A stretch of 31,469 nt of DNA from a virus, in IMG/VR virus record IMGVR_UViG_3300028800_000244, positions 1-31,469 of that record; one strand, given 5' to 3'. Made by a program: the position numbers and the translations under genes. Under the pieces are notes generated by a model. The model did not search any database. It saw nothing but the letters and a program-made list of their open reading frames with translations, and had not been told where the DNA came from. Shown here piece after piece: positions 22,759-29,446 of this stretch (positions within the stretch are counted from its first letter, which is position 1; each line of letters starts with the position of its first letter).

Positions 22759-23139
22759 ATGACTGATGCATACGCCGCGACACCTGAAGGAATCTTTCGT
22801 TCAGCACTCGCCGCCGCCACGAAGGCTGTCGACGATAACGCACACCTCGAGAACCCAAACGCCCTCGACTGTGGGTTCGCATGGGTCACGGTGAAGCCGG
22901 CGCGGGGGCCGTTCGTCACCTACCTGAAGAAGAAGATCGCTTCGCTCCCGCCGGGAAGCCCATTGGCTCGCCAGTATGGTTCACGGGATGACTACAAAGG
23001 TGGGTGGATGTTCTGGAAACCTGGCTCAGAGAACTTTCGTGGTCAGTCGATCGCTGTCTTTGAAGCTGGAGCCAAAGCATTCGCGACGGTGCTGAACAGC
23101 CACGGAATCAAGGCTTCCGTGAGCTCCAGACTCGACTAG
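22759..23139 (+). CDS. conserved-looking hypothetical protein, 126 aa
   Basis: Starts MTDAYAATPEGIFRSALAAA. The sequence has a well-structured look: CGFAWVTVKPARGPFVTYLK, a Gly-rich stretch with KGGWMFWKPG and a last part GQSIAVFEAGAKAFATVLNS followed by HGIKA. Repeated aromatic and Gly positions suggest a compact alpha/beta domain, and I believe relatives occur in other phages, but I know no function. It runs convergent with the gp23-fragment gene, whose frame continues antisense through its 3' end. Confidence 0.65.
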   Translation: MTDAYAATPEGIFRSALAAATKAVDDNAHLENPNALDCGFAWVTVKPARGPFVTYLKKKIASLPPGSPLARQYGSRDDYKGGWMFWKPGSENFRGQSIAVFEAGAKAFATVLNSHGIKASVSSRLD

Positions 23140-23355
23140 CGACATAGCGAATATCTGTCCTGTGGGGCCCAGCATCGGTTGGGCCCCACAGATGTCATAG
23201 GCGACGAGACCAGGAAAAGTTCTCCTGACGAGATCGATCAACTTCGGTGGTGCGATTCCTGCATAAGCCTTCACCGGCATCAGTGACGATACCCTGACGA
23301 TCGCAGGTGCGGAGATGATGGCGCCGAGGAAACCGCGTCGAGATATGTTGGTCAC
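23026..23355 (-). CDS. Tat-like leader joined to a gp23 capsid fragment, up to 109 aa
   Basis: The GTG start overlaps the upstream stop (GTGA). The protein begins MTNISRRGFLGAIISAPAIV, a twin-arginine-type leader. Residues 39-71 match residues 76-108 of this phage's own capsid protein at 24 of 33 positions, including LVAYDICGAQPM and GPTGQIFA. This gp23-like part (23143-23241) ends 3 nt from the stop of the convergent gene; beyond it the frame runs antisense through that gene for lack of a stop, so the last 38 residues are doubtful. It may be a small functional protein or a relic of a capsid gene fused to a leader. DNA divergence from gp23 argues for an old event. Confidence 0.55.
   Translation of the reverse strand: MTNISRRGFLGAIISAPAIVRVSSLMPVKAYAGIAPPKLIDLVRRTFPGLVAYDICGAQPMLGPTGQIFAMSLVESGAHGSLDSVAVQHRRECFGSSFKDSDRLTTKVL
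23160..23191. repeat. perfect 12-bp inverted repeat inside the gp23-like segment
   Basis: CTGTGGGGCCCA (23160-23171) and TGGGCCCCACAG (23180-23191) form a 12-bp perfect stem around an 8-nt loop, just after the stop of the + strand gene. It could end transcription from both convergent sides, although no T run follows. On the - strand it encodes part of the gp23 signature (C-G-A-Q-P-M-L-G-P-T-G). Confidence 0.75.
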
Positions 23356-23954
23356 CCAGCCCTCCTCGGATTCAGGGAAAAATAGACCTGGTCCCTACTG
23401 AACAACGCCATACCGGTATGTTGATCTCGGCCGACGGATCTGGATCCCAGCTTGACCCTGTATCCACCTCCATTCCACTCGCTGAGGGTACGTCTATCCG
23501 TGTCCGTGGGTCTCGTCGTCGTCCTCATGTCTCCACGGCTTTGTGGTGAGGAGGATTCCGACGACTGATATGACGGCGGCACCGATGAATATCCAGTCTG
23601 AGAGACACATGCTCCTATTCCTGCATCATTCGGCCACGGCTTCTTCCTAGCCCTGCACATTGGACAGGAATAGCACGGCGATCGATATAGAGAACTACGA
23701 ACTTTCTCAAGCTGTCGAAGCCCATCCATGTATTTCCGGTGGTTGTCTGCTGACACCATCTCGTCCAGACGTGACTTGACGTGATGTACATGCACCTTCC
23801 AGAAAGTGTAGTTACCGATGTTCTCGGCGTAGCTACATCGTACCGGTCCGTTTCTCAACTGGCCGAGACGGTGGATGACGGCCGAGATGATGTCCCCATG
23901 TTGGAGGAGAACCATCTCGACTGCCATGGCCTCTATGTCGGAAGCCTCGACCAC
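23352..23954 (-). CDS. hypothetical protein, 200 aa; possibly two coding parts
   Basis: The GTG start lies 2 nt after the upstream stop. The first 110 residues look genuine: MVEASDIEAMAVEMVLLQHG, a helix-rich region, then a Cys motif SPCYSCPMCRARKKP. Residues 118-142 have a Ser-rich composition typical of a wrong frame and coincide with the nested membrane gene at 23494-23610. From MRTTTRPTDTDRRTLSEWNG (ATG at 23528) the sequence again looks protein-like. So this may be one protein, or two genes in the same frame around the nested one. No family recognised. Confidence 0.45.
   Translation of the reverse strand: MVEASDIEAMAVEMVLLQHGDIISAVIHRLGQLRNGPVRCSYAENIGNYTFWKVHVHHVKSRLDEMVSADNHRKYMDGLRQLEKVRSSLYRSPCYSCPMCRARKKPWPNDAGIGACVSQTGYSSVPPSYQSSESSSPQSRGDMRTTTRPTDTDRRTLSEWNGGGYRVKLGSRSVGRDQHTGMALFSRDQVYFSLNPRRAG
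23494..23610 (-). CDS. nested single-pass membrane protein, 38 aa
   Basis: In another frame of the 200-aa reading, an ATG preceded by CAGGAATAGGAG opens a 38-codon frame: MCLSDWIFIGAAVISVVGIL, then a Thr/Lys turn and an acidic-His tail. This is a textbook short membrane protein with one hydrophobic helix (residues 6-22) and a charged cytoplasmic end. Such small membrane genes are frequent in this phage. Which frame is used here needs comparison with relatives. Confidence 0.5.
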   Translation of the reverse strand: MCLSDWIFIGAAVISVVGILLTTKPWRHEDDDETHGHG

Positions 23955-23955
23955 G

Positions 23956-24450
23956 TCATTCCTTGGACGACTGGACGGGCTTCTTCAGCTCGTTCTCGAG
24001 CTTCTCGAAGTCCTTGTCGTTCACTGCCCGGGAGATCGCAGCCTCCATCTTCTGGACGGCTTCGGCTGCCTTGCGCTTCTCGTCGAGGCGACCCTTCGAC
24101 CAGGAGGCAGAGGCGACGGCGCCGGTCTCCGTGAAAGTCTGCACGTCAGGGCGGTTCACCTTGCCAAGGTTCTTGCGGAGTTGGTCCAGGGTATTGATGG
24201 CTCGAAGCAGCAGGTCGACTCGCCGGCTTTTTTCCTTGTTGGCGAGTTCTGTCGCGACGCCGTTGACGAGCTCTCCTGATTTGTGGAAACCGTCGATGGC
24301 TGCTGTGACGAAGTTGCTGACCTGGTCGGGGATAGAAATCTTTTCCACCGGATCGGGTGCCGCAGCGACTACCTGTGTGTCTTCCACCAGGTTCTCGTTT
24401 GGCTGGTCGTCCGGAGATTCGCCGTTGGTTCCTTCAGTCGATTGGCTCAT
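23956..24450 (-). CDS. hypothetical acidic/helical protein, 164 aa
   Basis: It begins MSQSTEGTNGESPDDQPNEN, a 40-residue acidic and probably disordered leader. A helical region follows (RRVDLLLRAINTLDQLRKNL) and ends in a charged coil (AAEAVQKMEAAISRAVNDKD). The layout resembles phage accessory or regulatory proteins but no motif identifies it. The ATG lies 17 nt inside the upstream gene. Confidence 0.6.
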   Translation of the reverse strand: MSQSTEGTNGESPDDQPNENLVEDTQVVAAAPDPVEKISIPDQVSNFVTAAIDGFHKSGELVNGVATELANKEKSRRVDLLLRAINTLDQLRKNLGKVNRPDVQTFTETGAVASASWSKGRLDEKRKAAEAVQKMEAAISRAVNDKDFEKLENELKKPVQSSKE

Positions 24451-25015
24451 GGTGTATGTCTTCCTTCTCTGTTGGTACTATGTCTGCGGAAACTTCCTCT
24501 ATCCCAGGGACCCTATAGTCGTTCAGTCCGTTGGAGTAGGAATCCTTCTTGGCTGAGTACTGGAACTGGATTCGGCCTGAGCCGTTGTGGAACCTGATCC
24601 GGCACCCGTGCTCGTTCGGGATGAGGAAGTAGTCTATATCCTTCTTGAAGTCGTTGTAAACACCGAGACGTATCCACGAGACCTTCTTTGAGACACCAGT
24701 GACCGCACCTCGGATGACCATGCGTCTCACTCCCTTGATCTCCTGGTACCTCGTCAGGATACCGAGACACTTGGCGTCGGTCCCGTCCTCGTAGTCCCGA
24801 TGGGGATCCTGGGTCCTGATGAGCCTCGGGTTCACCATGGCCAAGGTCTCCTCGAAGAGGAGTTCCGTGTTGTAGTGCCCTCGAAAGGCCTGGATGAGGC
24901 ACATCGCCTTTGTCTGATCTGACAGGGATCGGTATAGGTCATGGTGACGGAGGACGACCTTCTCCATGAAGGCCTTGTCCTTGGCGTGCCCTCCGTCTCT
25001 GTAGAAGCTACCCAC
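24434..25015 (-). CDS. hypothetical protein, possible PD-(D/E)XK nuclease-like, 193 aa
   Basis: The GTG start is chosen because GGGGAACAAG precedes it and no ATG lies upstream before the previous stop. The protein (MGSFYRDGGHAKDKAFMEKV) is alpha/beta. Around residues 77-95 it has DGTDAKCLGILTRYQEIKG, where an Asp is followed about 14 residues later by E-I-K, a spacing seen in PD-(D/E)XK nucleases. This is only a pattern match; I cannot confirm the fold. Confidence 0.5.
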   Translation of the reverse strand: MGSFYRDGGHAKDKAFMEKVVLRHHDLYRSLSDQTKAMCLIQAFRGHYNTELLFEETLAMVNPRLIRTQDPHRDYEDGTDAKCLGILTRYQEIKGVRRMVIRGAVTGVSKKVSWIRLGVYNDFKKDIDYFLIPNEHGCRIRFHNGSGRIQFQYSAKKDSYSNGLNDYRVPGIEEVSADIVPTEKEDIHHEPID

Positions 25016-25033
25016 CTTGTTCCCCGGTCTTCA

Positions 25034-26020
25034 TCACGCCGCCTTGGCGAAGGAGATCGCCTGCTGCAGGGCTTTCGCCTTGACCTTCTGGTTGACCCCG
25101 TACCACGATGAGTAGAGGCGCGTGTCGGCTCCCATCCCTAGGACGTGGTCTGCCAGGTACGTCACGGTGTTGAAGGCGTTCCACCAGGTACCGGGTGCGT
25201 AGGAATGACCGGGTTGCGACTCGACGGTTGAGATCGCGAGCTTCGCCGCCCTGGAGTGGGCCTCGTTGGTCTTGCCGTGCTCACCCTTCTTGTCGGACGT
25301 CTTCGGGAAGACGAGGTTGAAGTACTGGATGAGCGTCTCGTCGGTATATGGCTTCGATCCAAGCAGCTCGGCGGCCTCACGGTACTTCCCGAACTTGACG
25401 TCGGCAAGACCAAGCGTCTGCTTGACGATGGAGGGGTTGAATTCCCTCCGGTGGTTCAGGCGGATGCCGTTCTTGGCGGCACCCGCCAGGGAATCAGCCA
25501 TCGTCGTCTGCGACACCACTCGTATTGGGGTGAACCTGATGTCGATGCTGTATCCGAACTGGTGTGGGAGTGAGAAGAGTAGGTATCCCTCCACCCTGTC
25601 TCCGCCGAAGAGCTCGAACTCCTCGTTCTTGATCTTGGCGAGCGCCCACACGTGCTTACCGCCCATGAGGGCCCCAGCCGTATGCATCTCCATATCGCCG
25701 CGCTCGACGAACTCATTGAAGAACTCGAACGCCTGTCTGTTCTGTACGGGGTTCCAGGAAGCAGTCGGTAGGATGGTGAGGATCTCTGGATCCCTCTCTC
25801 CGTCCAGACGAACGAGAGCCTGCGCCCCCGTCTTGACCCTCTGTTTCCTGACTTCTGCGAACAGGTTGTACTTCTTGACTTCCCAGTCGAGGCCGGCTTT
25901 CTTCAACATCTCCTCTGGGGTCATATCGGGGTCCACCTTGGTCCCGAGACCTTTCCAGGGGGTTTCCCCGTTGTACGCCATCCTAGTCCGTCCGTCTACT
26001 GATTCCGCGGCGTGACTCAT
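25034..26020 (-). CDS. DUF932 phage/plasmid-like protein, 328 aa
   Basis: The start MSHAAESVDGRTRMAYNGET, followed by PWKGLGTKV and DMTPEEMLKKAGLDWEV, is characteristic of the DUF932 family (TIGR03299). Later landmarks are WNPVQNRQAFEFF, IRFTPIRVVSQTTM, and GTWWNAFNTVTYLADHVLG near the end. The family is common in phages, plasmids and islands; its function is unknown to me. I chose the ATG at 26020 because it matches family starts; an upstream in-frame ATG at 26032 sits directly against the AGGAGA ribosome site, which leaves too little spacing. Length is typical. Confidence 0.88.
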   Translation of the reverse strand: MSHAAESVDGRTRMAYNGETPWKGLGTKVDPDMTPEEMLKKAGLDWEVKKYNLFAEVRKQRVKTGAQALVRLDGERDPEILTILPTASWNPVQNRQAFEFFNEFVERGDMEMHTAGALMGGKHVWALAKIKNEEFELFGGDRVEGYLLFSLPHQFGYSIDIRFTPIRVVSQTTMADSLAGAAKNGIRLNHRREFNPSIVKQTLGLADVKFGKYREAAELLGSKPYTDETLIQYFNLVFPKTSDKKGEHGKTNEAHSRAAKLAISTVESQPGHSYAPGTWWNAFNTVTYLADHVLGMGADTRLYSSWYGVNQKVKAKALQQAISFAKAA

Positions 26021-26058
26021 GTATGCCACCATTCTCCTCTCAGATACCCGGCCTTCTT

Positions 26059-26087
26059 CTTGTAACCACTAAACCGTTCCTTGTAAA
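26059..26087 (-). promoter_or_regulatory. early-type promoter, TTTACA-N17-TACAAG
   Basis: On the - strand, TTTACA (26082-26087) and TACAAG (26059-26064) are 17 nt apart, just upstream of the DUF932 gene. The -35 is a strong family member; the -10 ends in G instead of T. Confidence 0.55.
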
Positions 26088-26098
26088 CAACAATCTGA

Positions 26099-26593
26099 TC
26101 AGGGAGCCCAGTCATGCTCAGATTCCGCTTCCTCTACGGAAGGGGCTTCGGCCTCGAGGTCGACGGCCTTCCGCATGATCATCATGTCTGACTGGAGGGC
26201 CTCGATGAAGCCGGCGAAGCGCAGCATGTCGTGCGTGGTCGGATTGTACGTTGAGGTCTTGGCTCTGTCGACGAAGCACTCGATGGGACTTCCATCCCTG
26301 ATGTAGATCTGGACCCCCTGGTCCATCCACACCCGCATCTCCCCCAGGTTCTTATCTTCCTGGGAAGACAGGTGTTTTACGCTAGCACCTGGCATAGGTT
26401 CGATGATGTTCATGCTCTGGAACAAACCGATGACCGGTGTGTAGTTCCACCATTTCCTGCACTGCGGATCGGCGCAGCAGAGGTTGATGCTGATTCCTGA
26501 TTTTGGACCCTCAACAAAGGACTGACTACCGCAGCTGCACTGCTTTCCAGAGAGGGTCTTGATCTTAGCTGCTGGGAGAGGCCACTGGTTCAT
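26099..26593 (-). CDS. zinc-ribbon-like hypothetical protein, 164 aa
   Basis: The start MNQWPLPAAKIKTLSGKQCS follows the upstream stop by one base. Residues 19-47 contain C-S-C-G, then L-C-C-A-D-P-Q-C-R-K-W-W, a treble-clef or zinc-ribbon style Cys set followed by a Trp pair. This may bind nucleic acid. The rest is alpha/beta and ends acidic. It is the last gene of the group before the DUF932 promoter. The exact family is not known to me. Confidence 0.62.
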   Translation of the reverse strand: MNQWPLPAAKIKTLSGKQCSCGSQSFVEGPKSGISINLCCADPQCRKWWNYTPVIGLFQSMNIIEPMPGASVKHLSSQEDKNLGEMRVWMDQGVQIYIRDGSPIECFVDRAKTSTYNPTTHDMLRFAGFIEALQSDMMIMRKAVDLEAEAPSVEEAESEHDWAP

Positions 26594-26594
26594 G

Positions 26595-26816
26595 TTAACT
26601 TCCGTGGTTGAAGTCATAGACCTCGTTTGCGAGGTTGCTGAGTTCATTTGCGAGATCCTTTTCCTCAAGTTCGAGTACATCTAGGATCGTCCCTTGACGG
26701 AAAAAGTGATACCGACATTCATTGATGGCCCTCTTCGCCGCATGGAGCTCATGTAGTTCCTTGGACAGGAGGATGATCCTGCGGCGCTTTTCCGTCTGTT
26801 CTTGAACGATGTCCAT
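26595..26816 (-). CDS. small coiled-coil protein, 73 aa
   Basis: MDIVQEQTEKRRRIILLSKE opens an almost wholly helical protein with two heptad-like helices separated by a short turn (FFRQGTILDV). The design suggests a helical hairpin that dimerises. Start fixed by a TGATG junction with the upstream gene. No family recognised. Confidence 0.58.
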   Translation of the reverse strand: MDIVQEQTEKRRRIILLSKELHELHAAKRAINECRYHFFRQGTILDVLELEEKDLANELSNLANEVYDFNHGS

Positions 26817-27073
26817 CAGAAACTCCCGGCCTCGTGAAGATGCTCACCAGTGTCGTCGTAGACGTGGAGTTTGAGCATGGATGCGTTCTTACCTTTTTCA
26901 TCAGCCTTTTTTATGGCTTCTTCCAAGGTATCGTAGTCGCCGTCGACCCAGTCTCCACCGTCGAAGGTGTCGACACCTATGACCCTGAACTTACCTGGGG
27001 GAGCTCGGCGAGAGAACTCCTCGTCGATTCCCCTGTTGCCTCCCTGGAAGACCGGTCTTGGATCGTATGGCAT
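26816..27073 (-). CDS. hypothetical protein, 85 aa
   Basis: It starts at MPYDPRPVFQGGNRG, one base after the upstream stop. The second half reads WVDGDYDTLEEAIKKADEKG then MLKLHVYDDTGEHLHEAG. This strand-helix-strand unit, an amphipathic helix starting D-T-L-E-E-A and a V-Y-D-D-T-G strand turn, is one I associate with small conserved proteins in phages and bacteria, without a named function. Confidence 0.62.
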   Translation of the reverse strand: MPYDPRPVFQGGNRGIDEEFSRRAPPGKFRVIGVDTFDGGDWVDGDYDTLEEAIKKADEKGKNASMLKLHVYDDTGEHLHEAGSF

Positions 27074-27074
27074 A

Positions 27075-27305
27075 TCACTTTTCCTCAACGAATTCGTACT
27101 GTTCTTTGAACTCTTGCGGTGAGAGCATCTCTGGATCCTCCCATTCATCAGAGATCACGAGCCACTTTCCTCGAAGACCTGAATAATGTCTATTCCATGA
27201 GATGTCCATGTAGACCCATGCTGGGGTATCCTTCAGTTCAGGTCTTCTCTCAGGATACTGCCATGCCTCATGGATTTTTCGTGACCTGACTTTGAAGATC
27301 TTCAT
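27075..27305 (-). CDS. hypothetical protein, 76 aa
   Basis: MKIFKVRSRKIHEAWQYPER begins a Trp/Tyr-rich protein with a central AWVYMDISWNRHYSGLRGKW and an acidic C-terminal helix (PQEFKEQYEFVEEK). The pattern suggests a small beta-sheet domain. The ATG overlaps the stop of the DoxX-like gene as ATGA. Function unknown. Confidence 0.58.
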   Translation of the reverse strand: MKIFKVRSRKIHEAWQYPERRPELKDTPAWVYMDISWNRHYSGLRGKWLVISDEWEDPEMLSPQEFKEQYEFVEEK

Positions 27306-27802
27306 GACAGCAACCCCGTCAGGACGTGGTCGAAACTATAGGCTCCGGCGCCGCAGGTGATCACGACGACGCACAGCATCATGTAGAGAGGCTCGACGGT
27401 CCAAAGGTAGCAGGACGCATAGTCGACGGTATCCACCGGACTCTGGCGCGTCACCTTCTCACGAGCCGTGCAGTACGTGGCGAAGCAGAGGACGGAGAGA
27501 AGTCCCATGGCGGCGAGTGGAGCCAAGAGACCAAAGAGGACGGCGAGACCTCCGAATATCTCGACGAGAGCCACGAAACCTGCGAGCACGGGATGGTTGT
27601 AGTACCCACACGTGCAGAGCTTCCAGATCAGGTGGTCTCGGCGTGCCTTGTTGAACCACATGTCTTCCGGCCTGGAGGGGTCGAAGATCCACCGGAACCT
27701 GGCCAGGATGAAGAAGGTGCCGAGGGTCGCCCTGGCTATGAGCAGGGCGAAGTCGGTGGCTCCGAAGAGACCGTGGTTCAGGAATGCAGTCAACGCAGGC
27801 AT
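27302..27802 (-). CDS. DoxX-family membrane protein, 166 aa
   Basis: I take MPALTAFLNHGLFGATDFAL as the start since GGAAGGGGAAACT precedes it. Four hydrophobic segments are visible: about residues 17-35 (LLIARATLGTFFILARF), 72-98 (VLAGFVALVEIFGGLAVLFG), 97-115 and 138-158. The first has the R-A-x-L-G-x-x-F-x-x-A-R-x pattern and the second the E-x-x-G-G-L-A-V-L-x-G motif of DoxX-type proteins, which in bacteria are linked to quinone or thiol redox chemistry. Its role in a phage is unclear. The gene follows the promoter at 27837. Confidence 0.78.
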   Translation of the reverse strand: MPALTAFLNHGLFGATDFALLIARATLGTFFILARFRWIFDPSRPEDMWFNKARRDHLIWKLCTCGYYNHPVLAGFVALVEIFGGLAVLFGLLAPLAAMGLLSVLCFATYCTAREKVTRQSPVDTVDYASCYLWTVEPLYMMLCVVVITCGAGAYSFDHVLTGLLS

Positions 27803-27836
27803 AGTTTCCCCTTCCGTGGGATTGATTAGTCCACAC

Positions 27837-27865
27837 CCCATACTCTTTTCAGAGGAGGTTGTAAA
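27837..27865 (-). promoter_or_regulatory. early-type promoter, TTTACA-N17-TATGGG
   Basis: On the - strand, TTTACA (27860-27865) and TATGGG (27837-27842) are 17 nt apart, 35 nt before the DoxX-like ATG. The box lies partly inside the last codons of the 45-aa gene upstream. Confidence 0.58.
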
Positions 27866-27986
27866 CCCATAGAACGAGCCTCAGCAGAGGAGGGACCCCG
27901 ACGAACACCAGCGTCACTGCCAGCCCCAGGAGGATAGCTCCTGAGTACATCTCGGTGGGATCTGGTACCCAGTCCTTATTCCTCAT
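27849..27986 (-). CDS. small single-pass membrane protein, 45 aa
   Basis: An ATGA overlap with the stop of the DUF2786 gene opens a 45-codon frame: MRNKDWVPDPTEMYSGAILL, continuing with GLAVTLVFVGVPPLL and a basic-aromatic end. One clear transmembrane segment spans about residues 15-37. It fills the gap between the DoxX-like and DUF2786 genes. Composition and coupling make it a convincing gene despite its size; function unknown. Confidence 0.65.
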   Translation of the reverse strand: MRNKDWVPDPTEMYSGAILLGLAVTLVFVGVPPLLRLVLWVYNLL

Positions 27987-28699
27987 TTCCGTCCCTCCAG
28001 GTAGAGGCGCCTCTCGATCATGGTGTCTCGGTCCCTCTCGTTCATTGGGCGGTGGAGGCTCTCGTCCTTGGCGGCTCTTCGGCCGGCTTCGAGCCCGTCT
28101 CTATGCCATCCGAGTTTCTTGGACTTAGATTCCTTGGTGATCTCACCGAAGGTCTTGAGCTGGTAGGCATCGATGAGCTCGAGGTCCTGTGGTGTTCCAG
28201 CGAAGCCGTGGACGGTCTTTGCGATCTCCTCGACCCAGCCGAGGCAGAAGCCGTTGGCGGCGGCGGTCTTCTCGGAGCGACTGTACCACTCCGGCACGGT
28301 CTTGATGTATGTCTGGCGTGCCTTGGACAGTTTCCTGGCCAAGACGGTGGCGGTGTAGGACGCCAGTTCCGCTCTGTCCTTACGACCGATGAATGAGTAC
28401 TCGGCTTTGTTGTCGAGGAAATGAGACCTTGCGGCGTGGTAGAGCAGAGTACAGCCGAACGCCTTCGCCACGGTGTGGAGGAGACGGTTCTCATACCTGT
28501 TCTCCCTGGAGACCCCGAGGTTCGACTTGTACCTGGTATGGCCGAAGTCGGTGAGGTGGATGTCGGTCTCTGAGATGCCCAGATCATCCATCATCTGGTT
28601 GACCTTGTTCATGAAGAGCGCGGCTTCTTCAGGCCCGACGCCTTCGCCCTTGGCCTTCAGCTTCTTGATCTTCTCGAGTATCTTCGGGTCGATGCTCAC
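27983..28699 (-). CDS. DUF2786 domain protein, 238 aa
   Basis: The GTG start at 28699 overlaps the upstream stop as GTGA and gives a start of (M)SIDPKILEKIKKLKAKGE. This helix, followed by GVGPEEAALFMNKVNQMMDD and LGIS, is the DUF2786 N-terminal helical domain (K-I-x-K-L-x-x-L-A/K, E-A-x-x-A). The middle and end contain an alpha/beta domain (NRLLHTVAKAFGCTLLYHAA, SYTATVLARKLSKARQTYIK) that usually accompanies it. The function is not established to my knowledge. Longer readings would enter the upstream gene. Confidence 0.8.
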   Translation of the reverse strand: MSIDPKILEKIKKLKAKGEGVGPEEAALFMNKVNQMMDDLGISETDIHLTDFGHTRYKSNLGVSRENRYENRLLHTVAKAFGCTLLYHAARSHFLDNKAEYSFIGRKDRAELASYTATVLARKLSKARQTYIKTVPEWYSRSEKTAAANGFCLGWVEEIAKTVHGFAGTPQDLELIDAYQLKTFGEITKESKSKKLGWHRDGLEAGRRAAKDESLHRPMNERDRDTMIERRLYLEGRK

Positions 28700-28965
28700 G
28701 TGTTGATCCCCTTCTGGATGCCGTGTAGTGACGTCTGTGCCAGCTTGACGATCCTCTCGAGGGTCATGCGGCCTGCTTTCGTGTCGATTATATCCTTGAC
28801 GTCCATAGAACTGACACTGGAAAGTAGGTTGAGGGCTGAGCATATCGCTGAGGCCGTCTCAGGACGGCAGCACTCGGCGACGAGCGTGAGGCCTTCACCT
28901 CCGTTCTCGGTCTTGTACGAGGAGTAGACGTCCCCTGGGATCTGCTCTATCTGAACGAACTTCAT
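28696..28965 (-). CDS. hypothetical protein, 89 aa
   Basis: MKFVQIEQIPGDVYSSYKTE begins a small alpha/beta protein; EGLTLVAECCRPETASAICS is a strand-helix unit with two adjacent Cys and a third nearby, and the rest is helical. ATGA overlap with the upstream gene sets the start. No family recognised. Confidence 0.58.
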   Translation of the reverse strand: MKFVQIEQIPGDVYSSYKTENGGEGLTLVAECCRPETASAICSALNLLSSVSSMDVKDIIDTKAGRMTLERIVKLAQTSLHGIQKGINT

Positions 28966-29216
28966 CCCCGGTCTCGCTCCAGTTTCTTCTTGTCGAATTC
29001 CATGATCTGCTCACCGAGCTCAAGGAGGCTGATCTCGACGTAGTCACGCTGCACCCGCAGGGCTCGGTTGATGGCGTAGAGCTTCTCGCGATCCTTGAGA
29101 TTGAACCTACCACCTTGACTCGCCATCTCAGACACCATGGAGATGGAATCTTCAAGGGTCTTCAGTCGGCGAACGTCGACTTCTGCCGAGAGCCGTTGGG
29201 ATATGTCTCCGGACAT
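28962..29216 (-). CDS. hypothetical helical protein, 84 aa
   Basis: Start at MSGDISQRLSAEVDVRRLKT; a GTG directly upstream in frame (29219) is also possible, since both overlap the upstream stop. The protein is almost entirely helical and charged, ending LLELGEQIMEFDKKKLERDR, which looks like a coiled coil. Its length and layout resemble the 73-aa helical protein at 26595, but no clear identity is seen. Confidence 0.55.
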   Translation of the reverse strand: MSGDISQRLSAEVDVRRLKTLEDSISMVSEMASQGGRFNLKDREKLYAINRALRVQRDYVEISLLELGEQIMEFDKKKLERDRG

Positions 29217-29446
29217 CACTCGACCTCCGATATGGACGATATGGAATCGTAACCGGAGTCGAACTTGCCGAGTTCACCCCCGACGATGTCCCACTCGCCG
29301 ACGAAACCTTCGATCACTCCACCTGGAACGGTTTGATGGAGTGAGAACGACTCCATCTCCTTTGCCTTCCTGATGGCCGATGCCTTGTTGCGCGCCTCGA
29401 TGACCACGGTGATCGAGGCCGGGATGTTGACCCTGAATTTCTTCAT
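29216..29446 (-). CDS. hypothetical protein, 76 aa
   Basis: MKKFRVNIPASITVVIEARN begins a compact alpha/beta protein. The strand F-R-V-N-I-P, then V-V-I-E-A followed by helix N-K-A-S-A-I-R-K-A-K-E, is the usual pattern of small phage proteins in which a sheet strand leads into an A-x-x-K-A helix. The end is acidic. ATGA overlap with the upstream gene. No function known. Confidence 0.6.
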   Translation of the reverse strand: MKKFRVNIPASITVVIEARNKASAIRKAKEMESFSLHQTVPGGVIEGFVGEWDIVGGELGKFDSGYDSISSISEVE

